Source: Urechis unicinctus (taxonomy: Eukaryota > Annelida > Polychaeta > Xenopneusta > Urechidae). From it: 64,000 nt of DNA. Shown piece by piece: positions 47,204-59,864 of this stretch. The stretch spans positions 27,157,519-27,221,518 of the forward strand of contig CM067345.1 in the NCBI GenBank assembly GCA_034190875.2, written 5' to 3'. Position 1 is the stretch's first letter. Each line of letters starts with the position of its first letter. A program made the translations under genes and the position numbers. The notes under the pieces were generated by a model. That model saw only the letters and a program-made list of their open reading frames with translations, was not told where the DNA came from and ran no database searches.

Positions 47204-48296
47204 ATGCTCACGATTGTTACCTTCAACACTGATCGGATTATTGCCAATGTAAGTAAAATGAAATTATAATGTTTTATGGAGTGACGATTATTTATTTTGT
47301 GTTATTGGTTTGTGGTAGACTTGTCTTATTATCGCCCGACCGCAGCATCAGACGTCGTCAATGCATCTGTTCATACCGCCATAGAATAATGAACGGGATG
47401 AGAGGGTAATTCGGTCGTTATTGTGTCTATTCGACATTATGAATGATCCTGAATACTTGGCTAGTCGGTCTATTAGATTTATTTAAGCATGAACAGATTA
47501 CAAAGATGCCGGCGGCGCCATTATCATACTCATGAATATTCATGAGGAGGGGAAAGGCTAAACTGCGAGAGACATGAGAGTGTATGTGACTGTGAAATGG
47601 GATTGTTGGTGGCAGGGTTGGGTTAGGTTTGATTGTAAGGAAGTTCTCTTATTTTCTATTTCAATGGTTTCATTATTTGTTTCAATTTTCTTCAAAGACT
47701 GAATTTTAATTTTGGCTTATATTCACACCCTGGACATATAACTCACAAATGAATAGGCTTTAGAATCATTGGTTGAAACTAATCGTTGTTTTTAATTGTG
47801 CTAGGTGATAGTTATTGTGTTTTGTAGGTGAATTTCTTTTTCAATTTATGGCTTCTATTGCATCATCATGCACGAACATTGATTGTTTTCCTTGATGAGC
47901 ATTGATAATATTGTGTCAAATGTGGTTCAAGAGAGATAGTTAATTCATATTAATGTCTATGGTGATTGGTGGCTCTTTAAACAAAAATATACATATGATT
48001 GCAGCTGCAGAAGTTGGACCGATCCCAAGGACATGGCCAATAACCTGACAATCAGGTACACACGTCTTGCATAAAATATATTTGCATGAGACTGAATAAT
48101 TTATTAAAAATATATGACATAAGATGGATATGACAAAGATGATTGGATGAATTTAATTTGCATGATTTTGATATGATCTTCTTTTATTCTAGATACATTT
48201 GCCGGCTCATTACAAATGATCTGATGAGTGGTCTCAATATGAAAGGCTCCCGGGGAAACAAAGTTGGGTTCAGCTTTGTGGAAGATGATTGTTGGT
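47204..48296 (+). pseudogene. Split gene remnant, possible DUF4806-like protein
   Basis: Three exon candidates. Exon 1 begins at ATG 47,204 (MLTIVTFNTDRIIAN) and ends at donor GTAAGTAA (47,249). A later exon (about 48,005-48,055) encodes CRSWTDPKDMANNLTI and ends AG before GTACAC. The next (48,193-48,296), after TTTTATTCTAG, encodes YICRLITNDLMSGLN then MKGSRGNKVGFSFVEDD and ends at GTAAGA. The split codon AG/A gives Arg, and phase matches across that intron, which strongly supports real exons. The order (opening like M..V.F..D, later LITNDL, G.RG.K..F) resembles DUF4806 proteins, a tentative match from memory of the family pattern. Middle and 3' exons are missing, so it looks like a decayed gene carried by the surrounding element. 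Confidence 0.5.
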
Positions 48297-48589
48297 AAGA
48301 GAATGAATTGATGTTCACCTTAATCCTAAAGTAATATTTTCTTTTTATTCTGCTGAATACAAATGACATTAGAGATCCCTTTACAATAAGATATAGAATA
48401 CTAGTATATATTTATATTATAAAGTATAAAACTAGGGTTCATCACAACAGAGTCCTTGGTGATAACCCTGATGTTAGTTTTTTTACTACTGAGCGCTATT
48501 GTTTATGTGTTAGGACCAATAAATATATGTTAATCATGAAAATTATTTCTGTGATTCACGTCGAAAAAGTGCATAATAAGTTGGTGGCA

Positions 48590-48711
48590 TCTACGCGGAT
48601 ATTTCCACGTGGAAATAATCACGTGATTTCCGATTGAAATTCCCGCGTAAAATCCGCGTATTATCCACGTGGTCTCTCCGCGTGTTTTCCGCGTGGTTTC
48701 CACGTGTTGTG
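48590..48711. repeat. Right subterminal CACGTG/CGCGTG motif array
   Basis: About nine copies of CCACGTGG, TCCGCGTGG, CACGTG or CCGCGTA. The CGCG variants are common here and rare at the left end, so the two ends have diverged in a CpG-related way. Confidence 0.7.
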
Positions 48712-48720
48712 CCCACTGGG

Positions 48721-49199
<479 letters not shown>

Positions 49200-49687
49200 T
49201 CAAATGCGACCGTTAGGCCACAATTTCACTTATCTTAATATCTTTCAATTATCTTAATAGGTAGCAGTCAGGAGATTCAGTACGTATATTGTGAATATGT
49301 TTTGCTCTTTCGGGCTTACACAAGTTAGCGCGGTTCTCGGTGGAGGGGTTACAACGCTTTGTAATCAAGGTAAGATGAATGGAATTATATAGTATGCATC
49401 CATACCAAAAATAGTCGATAATGAAGGACTGAAAAAGTCAGTACTATTCTAGTGTCAAATGACAATTGTTTACCTTTTTGTTTAATATCATTAACGGCAA
49501 TCCAATCATTATAAAACGATCAGTAGCCTCACCAGTGCCATTTGTCTTCGGTCCCTTGACCGTTGCGTAGCAACCACTCTGCGCGATCCGACCTCGTTTC
49601 CACGCGGCTCTGAATAATCTATCGCAGCAATGTTAGTCGGGGGCGGGTGTGTCTATGTTAAACGCCATGGGTCGCTCGATGTCATAT
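49200..49687. other. No gene recognised
   Basis: Unassigned sequence leading into the third Polinton fragment. A GC-richer patch lies at 49,540-49,680, with no ORF or motif I recognise. Confidence 0.4.
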
Positions 49688-51015
49688 TATATGAAATCTC
49701 AGAACAACTCCTTGCTCAGAACAATAACAACGCAGCGTTTTTAGTATACTTGTGAATATCAGACAGGTGTTAGTAATGCGTACGGACCTCGGACTCATCG
49801 CCCACCCATACAGGTTGTTAGCGTCAAGGTACTGGATGTAGCCCTCCACGTAAGGGTTATTGGCTTTAGAGTGGCGACTTGATACCATGCATATCCCACC
49901 ACGCAGGCCCTTTCACTGAACAGATGTTTGTCATAGTCGGTGATAAACTCACGTTCCACACCCGTGCTCTTAATCAGGGTGCCCCATGACAGACCGGGGC
50001 TGTATAGTGGTTGGCTGGGTCATGCAGAATATCTCAAACACATCCGTTAGGACATGGTAGTCGCCCATGATTTAACACCAGAACATGTCCTTCTGCGAAT
50101 GTTTATAGTCGGCAGCATATATGCCTTGCTCAGAGAGCTTGCTGTAGAACTCCTGGATTGGCGACAGCGGGGCATCTAACTTATTCCAGCCGCCCATAAA
50201 CTCATAGGGATACACTACCTTGCGCAGTAGCAGCCGGCGCCTCGCTTCGTTGGGCTCATACTTAGCTGTTACTGCAAAGGCGTCTGGGTTATTTGCAGAG
50301 ACCAGCTTGTCAAGTGAGGCCAGCAGAAACTGTGCACTGTCAATGAAGCGCAACTGTCTGATCGATAGAGATATGTACTTCTCCATATTGTTTGGGATAC
50401 GGATCTTCCCTTCCACCTTGCCGATGGCCTGCATCAAGAGGTGGGAGTCATTACCCTGCAGGTTGTGAAAGACCACAGGCATGGCGTCACGAGCAGGTCC
50501 CATGTAGTTGTTACCTGTTATATGGCAGGGGTCGCTGATGGAGTCGCTGCCCAGTTCCTCTTTACATACGTGACAGTGGGTTGCCGCCTTGTGGGCTCCT
50601 CTATCCCACGCGTCATGTGCATGGGAGCAGGCTTTGACAGAACTGCTTTGATCATGCGTTCTATTTGTCGCAGGGCTCGCAAGAATTACCCCGACAGTGT
50701 TGCCACCTCTGTACGCCACAGGGGGTTTAGTCTGACCATCGCACAGGACAACTACATAGCCGTAACCGCGGGGCTCATGTTCCTCTGTCTTCTGCGTGTT
50801 GCTATTGGTAGCATCAGGTGCCCGGCATGAAAGCTTCACGATGAGCGCCTCAAAGTCGGCTTAGATAATATACGGTAGCGCCAACCGCGTGTGCCACATC
50901 TGGAAGGATATTATGGTCTTCCCTTCGTCATGCATGTCAACTCGCACAGCTGTGTGCCCTATCCCCATGCACTCAGGCTTGTCCGTCTGGAGCAGTTTCT
51001 CAGTGGTATAAAAAT
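49688..51015 (-). pseudogene. Polinton DNA polymerase B, third copy, best preserved
   Basis: From the N-terminal side: TDKPECMGIGHTAVRVDM near 50,960, then ADFEAL (Exo I motif with D.E) near 50,850, directly after an in-frame stop. The main 255-codon frame (50,839-50,072) contains HCHVCKEEL and CHITG (residues about 88-108, a zinc-binding-like insert), VVFHNLQGNDSH (Exo II, residues 122-133), QAIGKVEGKIRIPNNMEK, IDSAQFLLASLDKLV and PYEFMGGWNKLD. After frameshifts come SPGLSWGTLIKSTGVERE and YDKHLF near 49,920-49,990, and SKANNPYVEGYIQYLDANNL continuing YGWAM (PolA motif D..NLYG) at 49,795-49,860. The rest of the palm is missing. Truncated 5' as well, at a junction with the capsid fragment near 51,040. 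Confidence 0.88.
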
Positions 51016-51061
51016 GCAGGCATCACTCAAAGAAGCACTTGCGCTGTTAATGTTTACTCTG

Positions 51062-51237
51062 ATCATACTGTGGTAAGCGTCGGTCAAGGTCAGTGTGATT
51101 GTAAAGGCCAGACGGACTGTCCCCGGGACAAGAAGGTCGTGTGCACCCAAGTTGGGGAAGCGGACCAGCTGTTGTTGGTTCTGGTCAATAGTGCTTCGGT
51201 TGTTTGTAATTACCACAGACTCGTACTCGTCATGTTA
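51062..51237 (-). pseudogene. Polinton major capsid protein, third copy, N-terminal fragment
   Basis: Minus-strand frame reading DEYESVVITNNRSTIDQNQQ, then LVRFPNLGAHDLLVPG and VRLAFTITLTLTDA. It matches the N-terminal block of the other two copies. It stops around 51,060 and the same strand passes straight into POLB sequence, so a deletion fused the capsid N terminus to the polymerase. The initiator codon is not preserved. Confidence 0.75.
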
Positions 51238-51276
51238 ACAGTTAGACTATTACAACTGTATCTTTAATACAATCAC

Positions 51277-52407
51277 ATGGATTTTGACAACCTAACATTT
51301 GACAATGAGGGGCTTTGGAGGGGGACACGGGCGGAGAGGATGAGGTACTTCCAAAGGGCCCTCCCCGAGAGGCCCTTCGCCCAGAGGCCCCTTTCCCAAC
51401 TCAGGGTGCTATAGGAGGGGAAATTTAAATAGATCACATGATACCACAGGCAGGCTGAAATGGTCACACACCAACCCTCAGTCGGGATTATACAAAGTTT
51501 GAGCTTGTTGAACGAGAGTTACGTTTGAAGGACTACCCTGACATAAGTATCTCAAATTCTCGTAGCAGAAAACCGCTAGCGGTTAGAACAATAGCTAAGT
51601 ATGGCAGGGCTAATGCCATCCGTGATGATTTGGGGTTCACTGAGTGGTCCCGACAAGCCGTGATGCAAAAAGCGGTCGCAGCTGTTCAAGATGACCAAGC
51701 AGCTGCTATAGCGGAGGCTGCGCTTCCAGAACAATTAGAAATGAGCAGCCCCAAAAATGCGACTTCAACAGGAAGAAACAAGCTTTATAGAGTGCGTTCA
51801 TAACGCTATAGCAGAAGTGGGTACATAGACAAATGGTCTGCTACTCCGTGAGCTTATAGGGCTTGACAAGGCAATGCAGACCCAGAGGGGGGAGCTGGTC
51901 AACAACCTAGCGCGGCTTAGCAAAACAGACCAGCATATAGCAGTCGGGAGCGTAAGCGGAAGGAGCTGCCAGATAACGAGAGGTAATTCCAAGAGCGTAG
52001 GCTTGCAGAGCTGCTGGAAGAAAGACTAGTAAGACTAGAAGCTGCCTCTCTAAACCGACGCAGCTGCGGACCAAATCCACCGCATCAGGGAAACGAGGAC
52101 ACAACGCTAGCCGGGCGTGTACGCACCCTGTTCCGGGAGCAGGACATTACAATTGCCTTCATCTTCACTGCGATTGGTATGGTAATCTCAACCCTGGTAG
52201 TTGATCTGACAGGTGGAGGGGGAAGCTGACAAGCCTGGTGCGCTGGAATGGATAAAAGAACAGCTGAACTTCTTGACAAACACCTGGAAGGGCCTAGCCG
52301 ATAAGGCAGCCACTGCTCTTCAAGGGATCATTGGCTCCATCGTGTCATTAGCTCTTTTGAATTCTTGCCCTACCTCTTGGTTCTCGAGGATGGCCTCGCC
52401 AATGTAG
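51277..52407 (+). pseudogene. Polinton capsid-adjacent protein, third copy, broken
   Basis: ATG at 51,277 opens MDFDNLTFDNEGLWRGTRAE and stays open to about 51,412. A second frame (51,525-51,800) includes SNSRSRKPLAVRTIAKYGRA and ends at a frameshift near NKLYRV. The segment with MQTQRGELVNNLARL lies near 51,870-51,920. Near 52,118-52,225 is VRTLFREQDITIAFIFTAIG, leading to MVISTLVVDLTGGGG, a hydrophobic helix followed by glycines. The last frame (52,213-52,407) has EWIKEQLNFLTNTWKGLADK and ATALQGIIGSIVSLALL. This copy preserves the C-terminal membrane-like region best. It is more diverged from the two mirrored copies than they are from each other. Confidence 0.6.
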
Positions 52408-52989
52408 ATAATTCGATGATAAGACCTTACCTTCACGATGTCCACTTGATGAAACAAGTCCAATTTAATGAGTCATCGTTATTATGTTCGGCGAATGAGT
52501 CTCAGCAACCGCAATAACTTGTAAATATGCATAATCGCCTAAAATGTGGGAGGCGATTTACTTTTCTAGCTAATTTCCAATATGGCGGCGAGATTGCGCA
52601 ACGTAACGGGCTTGTTATGAAGCTGAATAAAGGAGAGGAAAGGCAACTAGGTCGGAAAGTTATAAGGTATAAATCTAGTATGAATTGACTCACATGTGAA
52701 ATGTATTATCAGGCAGATTTATTACAATAACGGTATGATAAAAAAAAATTCCTCGCGGCCATTTACGACAACGTCATGCAAGAGACCGGTTGTTGGCAAC
52801 TACCAGATTTCGGAGTGGAATTTTGCCGAAAAGTTACAAATTAATCGAATATCAAGGGTTCGCCCGGAGATCCTTATCAATTAAATTCAGTCAATACTCT
52901 CACCTTTGGTGACATTAAATTCTTCTCAGTGCGTATTTTTAACGTGATAAGTGATGATAAGTTAAGCATGTTTGTCAATCTACCGATAA
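52408..52989. other. No gene recognised (minor capsid gene absent)
   Basis: In the right copy the putative minor capsid gene lies between the adjacent protein and the conserved block. Here the equivalent interval carries no trace of it, so the gene was deleted or replaced. Short ORFs are unassigned. Confidence 0.45.
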
Positions 52990-53140
52990 AAGTGAGTTTT
53001 CCTGTTAGACCACAACAGGTGTCACTCGAGCTTGTGAAAACACGTCAACAAGGTGTCAATCTCCCCGTATGACTCAAAGCGGTGGCTTACGTTCACGTAA
53101 GTTTACCGACAAACTAACAGGAAGCGTAGCTTCCGGCAGA
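52990..53140 (-). repeat. Conserved block related to 33,290-33,410
   Basis: The reverse complement contains GTTAGTTTGTCGGTAAA, CGCTTTGAGTCATACGGGG and AGATTGACACC in the same order as the right-hand block. A hairpin GGAAGCGTAGCTTCC lies beside it (about 53,121-53,135). Confidence 0.5.
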
Positions 53141-54040
53141 GTCGCGATCCGCCTCCCTGTTGGGGGTCATCTGGAAGCTGCTTCCAAAACACTGGAAGCA
53201 AAAATCATAAATCTTATACAAGCTGTAATTAGTGGTGTCGTGTAGATAGTGCTCCTTCTTATGTGTATCTAAGAGTCGAAAGCATTCTGACAACTACAGT
53301 AGACTTCACATGCAAGCAGCCGACTCTGCCGGATGCAGCGTGAAAAAATCTATTAAGCGAACACACCCTAGAACTTGCGTAGTTATGGTGATTATTGTGA
53401 GGGCGGACAGGTACAATGGTTCCATTCATGTTCTACTCAATGAAGCGTGCGGTTAAACCAACCATGATTATCTTGGATATTTGAAAATCAGATAAATTGT
53501 CGTAGACAGGTAAGTCAAGGTTCCCAATCCCCTGGACTCGGACCCTGTTGATATGTTAAAAATATTCAATACTGCGCACCAGCAGTGCGAGAAGCGTAGC
53601 AGAACCCTCTTGGAGTCTAGGGCGCAGACTGCAAACTGGTGTATAACCTATTAAATTACAATTGCGACTTGCACGAAACATCGATCGGATTGAGTCGCAC
53701 TGATATCGCAAGTCCGGTCAAACTATGCGCTCTGCAGCACTTGTACGCTAAATATTGCAACATCTGCAGACAAATATTTATATATATATATTATTTGCAT
53801 CGACTGTTGGGAGACTTTCGGCGGGAAAAGACCGTTGAGGGCCTAGTCTTTCGAATGTTGATTTAGTCTATAAATTAGCTTGACCGTCGGGGGACACAAA
53901 AACAAATTAATTAATTACCGAATCATAATCACCGGCACTGTAAGAACGACTTGATGTAAGCTTTTGTACACGCGCGGCGCATTAACAAGAAGCCCTCCGA
54001 CGGTTGTGTTGTCTAGCACTCCACCCGACACATATACACA
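53141..54040. other. No gene recognised
   Basis: Unassigned sequence. A 75-codon plus ORF at 53,639-53,866 has no recognisable domain. Confidence 0.45.
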
Positions 54041-54409
<369 letters not shown>

Positions 54410-57400
54410 TGTATGCAATGTTTTTTCACGCTGACTTTCGAAATCAACAGCGCTCTATGCAACCGTTTGTCTGTGTTCGGCGCGGTCATTAAGGATATTG
54501 TACTCTTTTACCGCACAGCAATAGAGGTTTGCCTTATGGCCTGTAAAACGATGCCGCCCACAATATCAATTACATAGCAAATGAGGTAAGCAATTAATTG
54601 CTAGATTATGATGTATTTCACTGTATATCACTGGATGCATATGTGAAAGGAATAGGATGTAAAGACGAGAGGCTATTTAAACAACAAAACAATCCATGCA
54701 AGGGAAGTTTCTTCGACACCTCGCCAATGGATTAATCTGAGCGTTTTATAGGCTAACCTGAGGTAGGGTAAGAACTGATGTATCAATCTCTGAGTATCGT
54801 CTTAGTTACACCACCAGGTCGTGCAACACGTAATCTGAGTGCCGTTAATTTGAAACTTTCGTTTAAGTTATTCAACGAACATGTTCCATAATTGGCATGG
54901 CACCCAGAAGGAAATTATAACTTCACAATTTACAATGTGAACGAAAATTATTGTACTCGGCTGGATAATTCTCGGAATTTCAAAGTTTATGAGCCAGGTT
55001 TATAAATGTCAATGCATATTTACTTCTCTATATATATTTTTTGTAAAGCGAAATATATAGCTACAGTGAACTTATCGTGATGCCAAATGCCACCTGATGT
55101 GTTGATAGATACTAGTTACAGATAATGACAAAACGACTACAGTGACATCATAACACTTGCAAGAATATGTGGCCTCGTAAGTTTGAGCCTGTCGACGGTG
55201 GTGCCTCGCTGTGTAGTTTTGTACATTCCACCCATGCATATTATTCTCTCTTACGGCTGTGAGATTAATGATAGCCTGGATAATTCAAACAGAAAGACTA
55301 CATCACATACAATAGGCTACATATTCAATAACAGCCCCGTAAAATACGTCACCCCTCAAATAACACCTCTGGGTTTGCAATATCTGTCATATTTCAAGCA
55401 CCGCGACTTCTCCTGCTAGACACTCCTCTGACTAGCGAACCTCCATAAAAACTCTCGCTGCAGCATTTATAGGGTGGGCATTTCCACATGCTGTAGGCCC
55501 AGTTAGTGCAACGACAGGATGAATTAGTCTGGACTATTATACTCCTCTTGCAATTTGTAACAGCACCGGCGAATAGGGCTGGCCTGTCGCATTTTGTGTT
55601 ACGTGGGCGATCCTAGGATAAACACACAGCGTGTGTTACGTGGGGTATTGTCACTTGATTGTATACTTCGTGCAATGGAAATGTTTAACATCCCATTGGC
55701 ACAAATGAACCTCAAAGGTAAGGACCTGACTGGCTTAGTTATACGTAGATCATAATTTAAATATAGTTTAGATATGGGCATATGCTCATTTGGATAATAT
55801 TTGGGATTCAGTGATTAATATAAGGTCACTTGCTGTATTCCAGACAGAGAGCTCAGTGAATCACAATGATGAAAAGATGTGGGGCCATGGTGCAAAAGGA
55901 AAGCAAAAACGTAGGAAGCTGTTGCATTAGGTACATAACCTTTGGCATTCATCAGTCCATGTTTAGGCGGGTCACGTGTGTGACGCGCCATGTTTTATGG
56001 TAATTGGTGATCCACATACAAGCCACATCAACGGGACCCATAATGTACCACATATAATTCTACTTGGTGGTTTAGCCATTTAACTTGCCTTACAAACACG
56101 GATTAATAAGGGATTTATAAGAAGTCCATAACCAATATAGGAATAGTGGTATAAATAAATTATTTTGATATTAACAGAATCTGAGCAATTGCATGATAAA
56201 CAGCATTTTCGATAGACAGGACAATAGACTACACTATCGTTGCAGATAAGGCTAGTATTCTCATTGAAGACAGACCTTACTCCCCTTATATCTATGAATC
56301 GGTATAATAGTAAAATTGCTACGCTGAACAGAATATTGCCGATTCTGCCATTTTTGTGAAATATTGTCAGTACGGTATATGTAATTGGACATCCTCGTAA
56401 GCCCCGCCTACTTTAGGTTACAAGCAAATCGCTTCCTGGGAAATAATCGCCCAAAGAGTAGGGATAGGGATTATTATTCACGATCGAATTGTCAGCGGTC
56501 ATCATTGCATTGTCATAGGCTTTAACGGGCATACCTTATCAGAAGTCCTCGAGCGGTGCACCTATACGTAATCATGTATAAAGATCCGCCATCTAAATAA
56601 GACTGCATCTTTCAGATAACAAACAGCATAAAACCACTTCCTCCCGAAACTGTTCATAACCTGATAACTAATTTTATATAGCTGCGTCAAATAGACTCGT
56701 CCATACTTTACTTCGGGTCAGATCGGTATATGGAGATCTTTCTAAAAAAAAACGACGTCACAAAATCGACCTCGATGACGTTTCAAAAACCAAACGACAT
56801 ATGTACACTGGGAAGTCACATTTTTAAGGAAAGGCTAGTATCAATTTAGGATAAACTGAATCAGACGCCCTGAAGTTAAACCGTCAGAAACGTGATTAGA
56901 GAACTGACGCGCCGTGGGATAGACACGCTTATCAAACCAGCCATGACATGACTCAAACATCGCCACCGTCCACACAGCGCACATCTCACCGATTCATCCC
57001 TGACTGTTTCATCTTAATTTCATTTTTTTAAACAACACGCCTAACGGAGCGTTAAACCGACTTTAATAGATAAGAAATGCAGCAAAATTGATCTTCGAAA
57101 TTGGTGGATTAATTCGGGTGAAGGGGAAGTCGAGAAGAAACACACTCTGTAAGCGTTTTCCAATCAAGGGGTGGTTACGAACATTGGATTTGATCCAAGG
57201 ATGTTTGATCTCTGACTTGGATCTGTGCGGCATGGTGTTTACCATGTTTTGCATGCAGTTCGACAATTGACCTCATACTCTCAATGCACCCTCAGAAACT
57301 CACACAATACTTGTACTGCGACGTTGCACTCCCTTAGTATTCCAACTGCATACAGATATTGATGGCGCTTCTTCCCCAATGACTTCCCTTTTGCAATACT

Positions 57401-57904
57401 CATCCTGCGGGTTTTATCACAAAGACTTTGGCAACAAATGTATTGATCCCGCAACAGCAATACACGCGCATTTTTAGTTGTACCAGCTTGTAGTCCCTTT
57501 AGAAAACCCTATCAGCTGGTGTGTGCATTCTTGATCCAGGTTTCCTGGATCATAAACACACTTCTGTAGGTGCTTACCTCATGCTTTTAGTATGGTTGTG
57601 AACAAAGCAATACAGTATACTGACCATTTAGCTACTATCAATTAGCAGATTTACTAGCTAGATATCAGAGCACAATTGGCTTAAAGAGGAAGATGCAGTC
57701 ACGCATATTTTGCATTTACTGTACAGCACAATTCGACTTGAGTAAAGACGTTTGTACCTTCCTTCAAGTGCATTTGACATACATTAATTAGCTCCTCGCT
57801 TTGCACAAACATATCGTCGTTTATGTTAGTTATCATGTTTAGCGATCATCTTCTCAGCTTGCGGACATTCAGTAATAAGGCATGGCCTTTACTTTGCTCA
57901 TTGC
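54410..57904. other. No gene recognised
   Basis: AT-rich anonymous sequence without supported coding regions. Complementary short ORFs near 57,063-57,270 have no family signature on either strand. Confidence 0.5.
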
Positions 57905-58030
57905 TGTAGTTCAGGCGCAAATCGAAAATGAACTATAACCCCACTTGTATAACTTCGTTAACGTGATGTCTGGTAAATGAGTTTGGCAATTTTAGTCTTA
58001 TGCATCCCGTATATGGAGTTAAAGGTGCTT
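57905..58030 (+). repeat. Diverged copy of a palindrome-arm segment
   Basis: Collinear with about 27,320-27,430 of the right arm: TTCAG.CGCAAAT, ACGTGATGTCTG, GAGTTTG and ATGC.TCC.GTATAT.GAGT. Much more diverged than the two arms are from each other. Confidence 0.45.
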
Positions 58031-58100
58031 TATATAAAAAATCATCGAAATTCAGCTTTGAAAAAGAAATCCTTCGATCGATTCCCCACTAGGTTTAATA

Positions 58101-58469
58101 ATGCTATCCAAAACATGGAGGAGTTTGAACGATAATACCAGAAAATGGTCATTTTGCGCATGCATAGTTACTGGTTCAGTTCGCTATTCATTTGAATATT
58201 CTGTAAATAAAGTTCGGAGGCTGCTTCCAGTGCGTCTTAATCGATTAATTATCAAAGATTTGTTGAACCCAGTTACATGTAAGGATTATAGACAAATCAT
58301 TGTAGCAACTTCACAAAAATGGAAGCGAAATAACAATTGTACAAAACCGCCGCAAAATACATCTTTAACAGTGCACCTTCCGTACACATGCAGGAGGGTC
58401 GACAAGAGGATAATTCACACCTCTTTCAATATATACATCACTTATGCGAAAAATTACTTGTCCGGGTAA
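58101..58469 (+). CDS. Hypothetical ORF, 122 codons
   Basis: Open from ATG to stop, with a basic, Arg/Lys/Asn-rich composition (VRRLLPVRLNRLIIKDLL). No recognised domain, signal peptide or second copy. In AT-rich DNA a 122-codon frame is unusual but not extraordinary. It starts about 70 bp beyond the arm-related segment at 57,905-58,030. Confidence 0.15.
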   Translation: MLSKTWRSLNDNTRKWSFCACIVTGSVRYSFEYSVNKVRRLLPVRLNRLIIKDLLNPVTCKDYRQIIVATSQKWKRNNNCTKPPQNTSLTVHLPYTCRRVDKRIIHTSFNIYITYAKNYLSG

Positions 58470-59080
58470 TTTGTTACTACAGTGCCGCTACATAGTGCTC
58501 TCATTAATTGCTACAATTGTGCATGAAAGATATTCAATTACGACATATGCTGTGCCTTTTAAATTAGCATGCCCAGACGGAACGCGTGTATTGTTGCGCA
58601 AGCATCGAATTACTTTGGTGCATCAATAGTAGGCCTTCCCATCTGAAAGAATTATTCTGCACTGTTCACGTTCTTTTGCAGCAAAGGGCCTTTTCCATGT
58701 TCTAGACTAAGATATGGATACATGCTTTATAATGAACACGATATCCATTTCCATCAGAATCATGATACTGAATCTGTCAGTGACTGGGTATGGCTCCGTT
58801 GTGCAGCAAGCAGCGTGTCAATTCACTCAGTGTTTGTTTTCAAAAATGAACATGGTTGTAGCGTTTGCTAGAGGCAATTGCGACAGTTCTAAATTCATAC
58901 ATAGATTTTCAAGATTTTTTGCACTGAGTTAGCTCGTATATATAGCTAAAGAAATATAAAATAAAAATTTAAGGTCACTGGTGTAAATTTCTCAGTATGA
59001 CGAATTTAAGATCCACATGGGAATTATGCGTTTTTGATAATATTTTGCTTCTATAGAAAACATCATTCAACGAATCACAT

Positions 59081-59385
59081 TATATTTGACATGCAGACAA
59101 AAAATCTAAAAAAAATGATGTATCGTCGCACTCTACGGCAAGCCATTTATTTCAATTTATTGTTAATTTCCTGAACTATGGTGTCAAACCTCGATAAAAA
59201 AAGTTGACCACTGACTTTTGAAGTTAACTTGGTATTCAGTGAAATATGTACTATGCACAGAAATTCAAAAAATGATAGATCATCGAAGTCTATGGGAAGC
59301 CGCAATGATTTTGTTGTTGTATTCCGTGAGTGTGGTCTATTACAATATTCAAACCTCTATAAAAAAATTATCACTGACTTTAAAA
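59081..59385 (+). repeat. Diverged tandem duplication, about 150 bp unit
   Basis: Two adjacent related units, roughly 59,081-59,220 and 59,235-59,385. Shared order: ATGCA.A.AAAT, AAAAAATGAT, ATCGTCG or CATCGAAG, CTCTACGG or TCTATGGG, AAGCC, TATGGTGT or GAGTGTGGT, CAAACCTC.ATAAAAAAA and ACTGACTTT. No coding pattern. Confidence 0.6.
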
Positions 59386-59864
59386 CATGTCACAAATGAC
59401 TTAAAATGACTGCTATGGATTATTCTAAAATATATTTGTTTATTTATATAACACATAAAAATTACGTACAAAATATTATATCATTGACATCAATACAGCA
59501 AACAACAGACAATAACGACTAGTAAGTTACGTTTGATCAAGCAGGTTATTTATCACAGCATCAAAATGTATTTGAACGACACTATCAATTTCCGAAAAGT
59601 ATAAATTCCAAAAGACATTTACCACTCAATGAATCATAGCCAGAAACATGCACTAACATTGTTGACTCAAGTAATGGCAACAGATGAAATCACCCTTTGC
59701 TTTAAGTAACTCTTATGTGCCCATTTATATCGTTGTCACCAAAAAGCGACACCAACCCTTCTTTGCCATTCCGTCTGTATGCTAATATTAGATGCGAAGT
59801 TGCAAACCACTTGCAGCTATCTTCCCTACCATTGCAGAACCAAACATTTTGTTCATTTGAACCT

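Larger units (their letters stand above)
46640..48720. mobile_element. 2.08 kb inverted-terminal-repeat element with CACGTG arrays
   Basis: The left end is CCCAGCGAGCACAACACGTG; the right end is the reverse complement of CCCAGTGGGCACAACACGTG. Similarity continues for about 40 bp and passes into arrays of a palindromic CCACGTGGA/CCGCGTGGA motif. It sits inside a compound (TA)n/(TACA)n microsatellite, with TACA repeats on both sides. The target duplication is masked by the flanking repeats. The interior has GT-AG-bounded exon remnants of one gene. Superfamily is uncertain; the CAGTGGGC-type ends and short-palindrome subterminal arrays resemble several invertebrate and fish DNA transposons, but I cannot name one securely. 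Confidence 0.7.
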
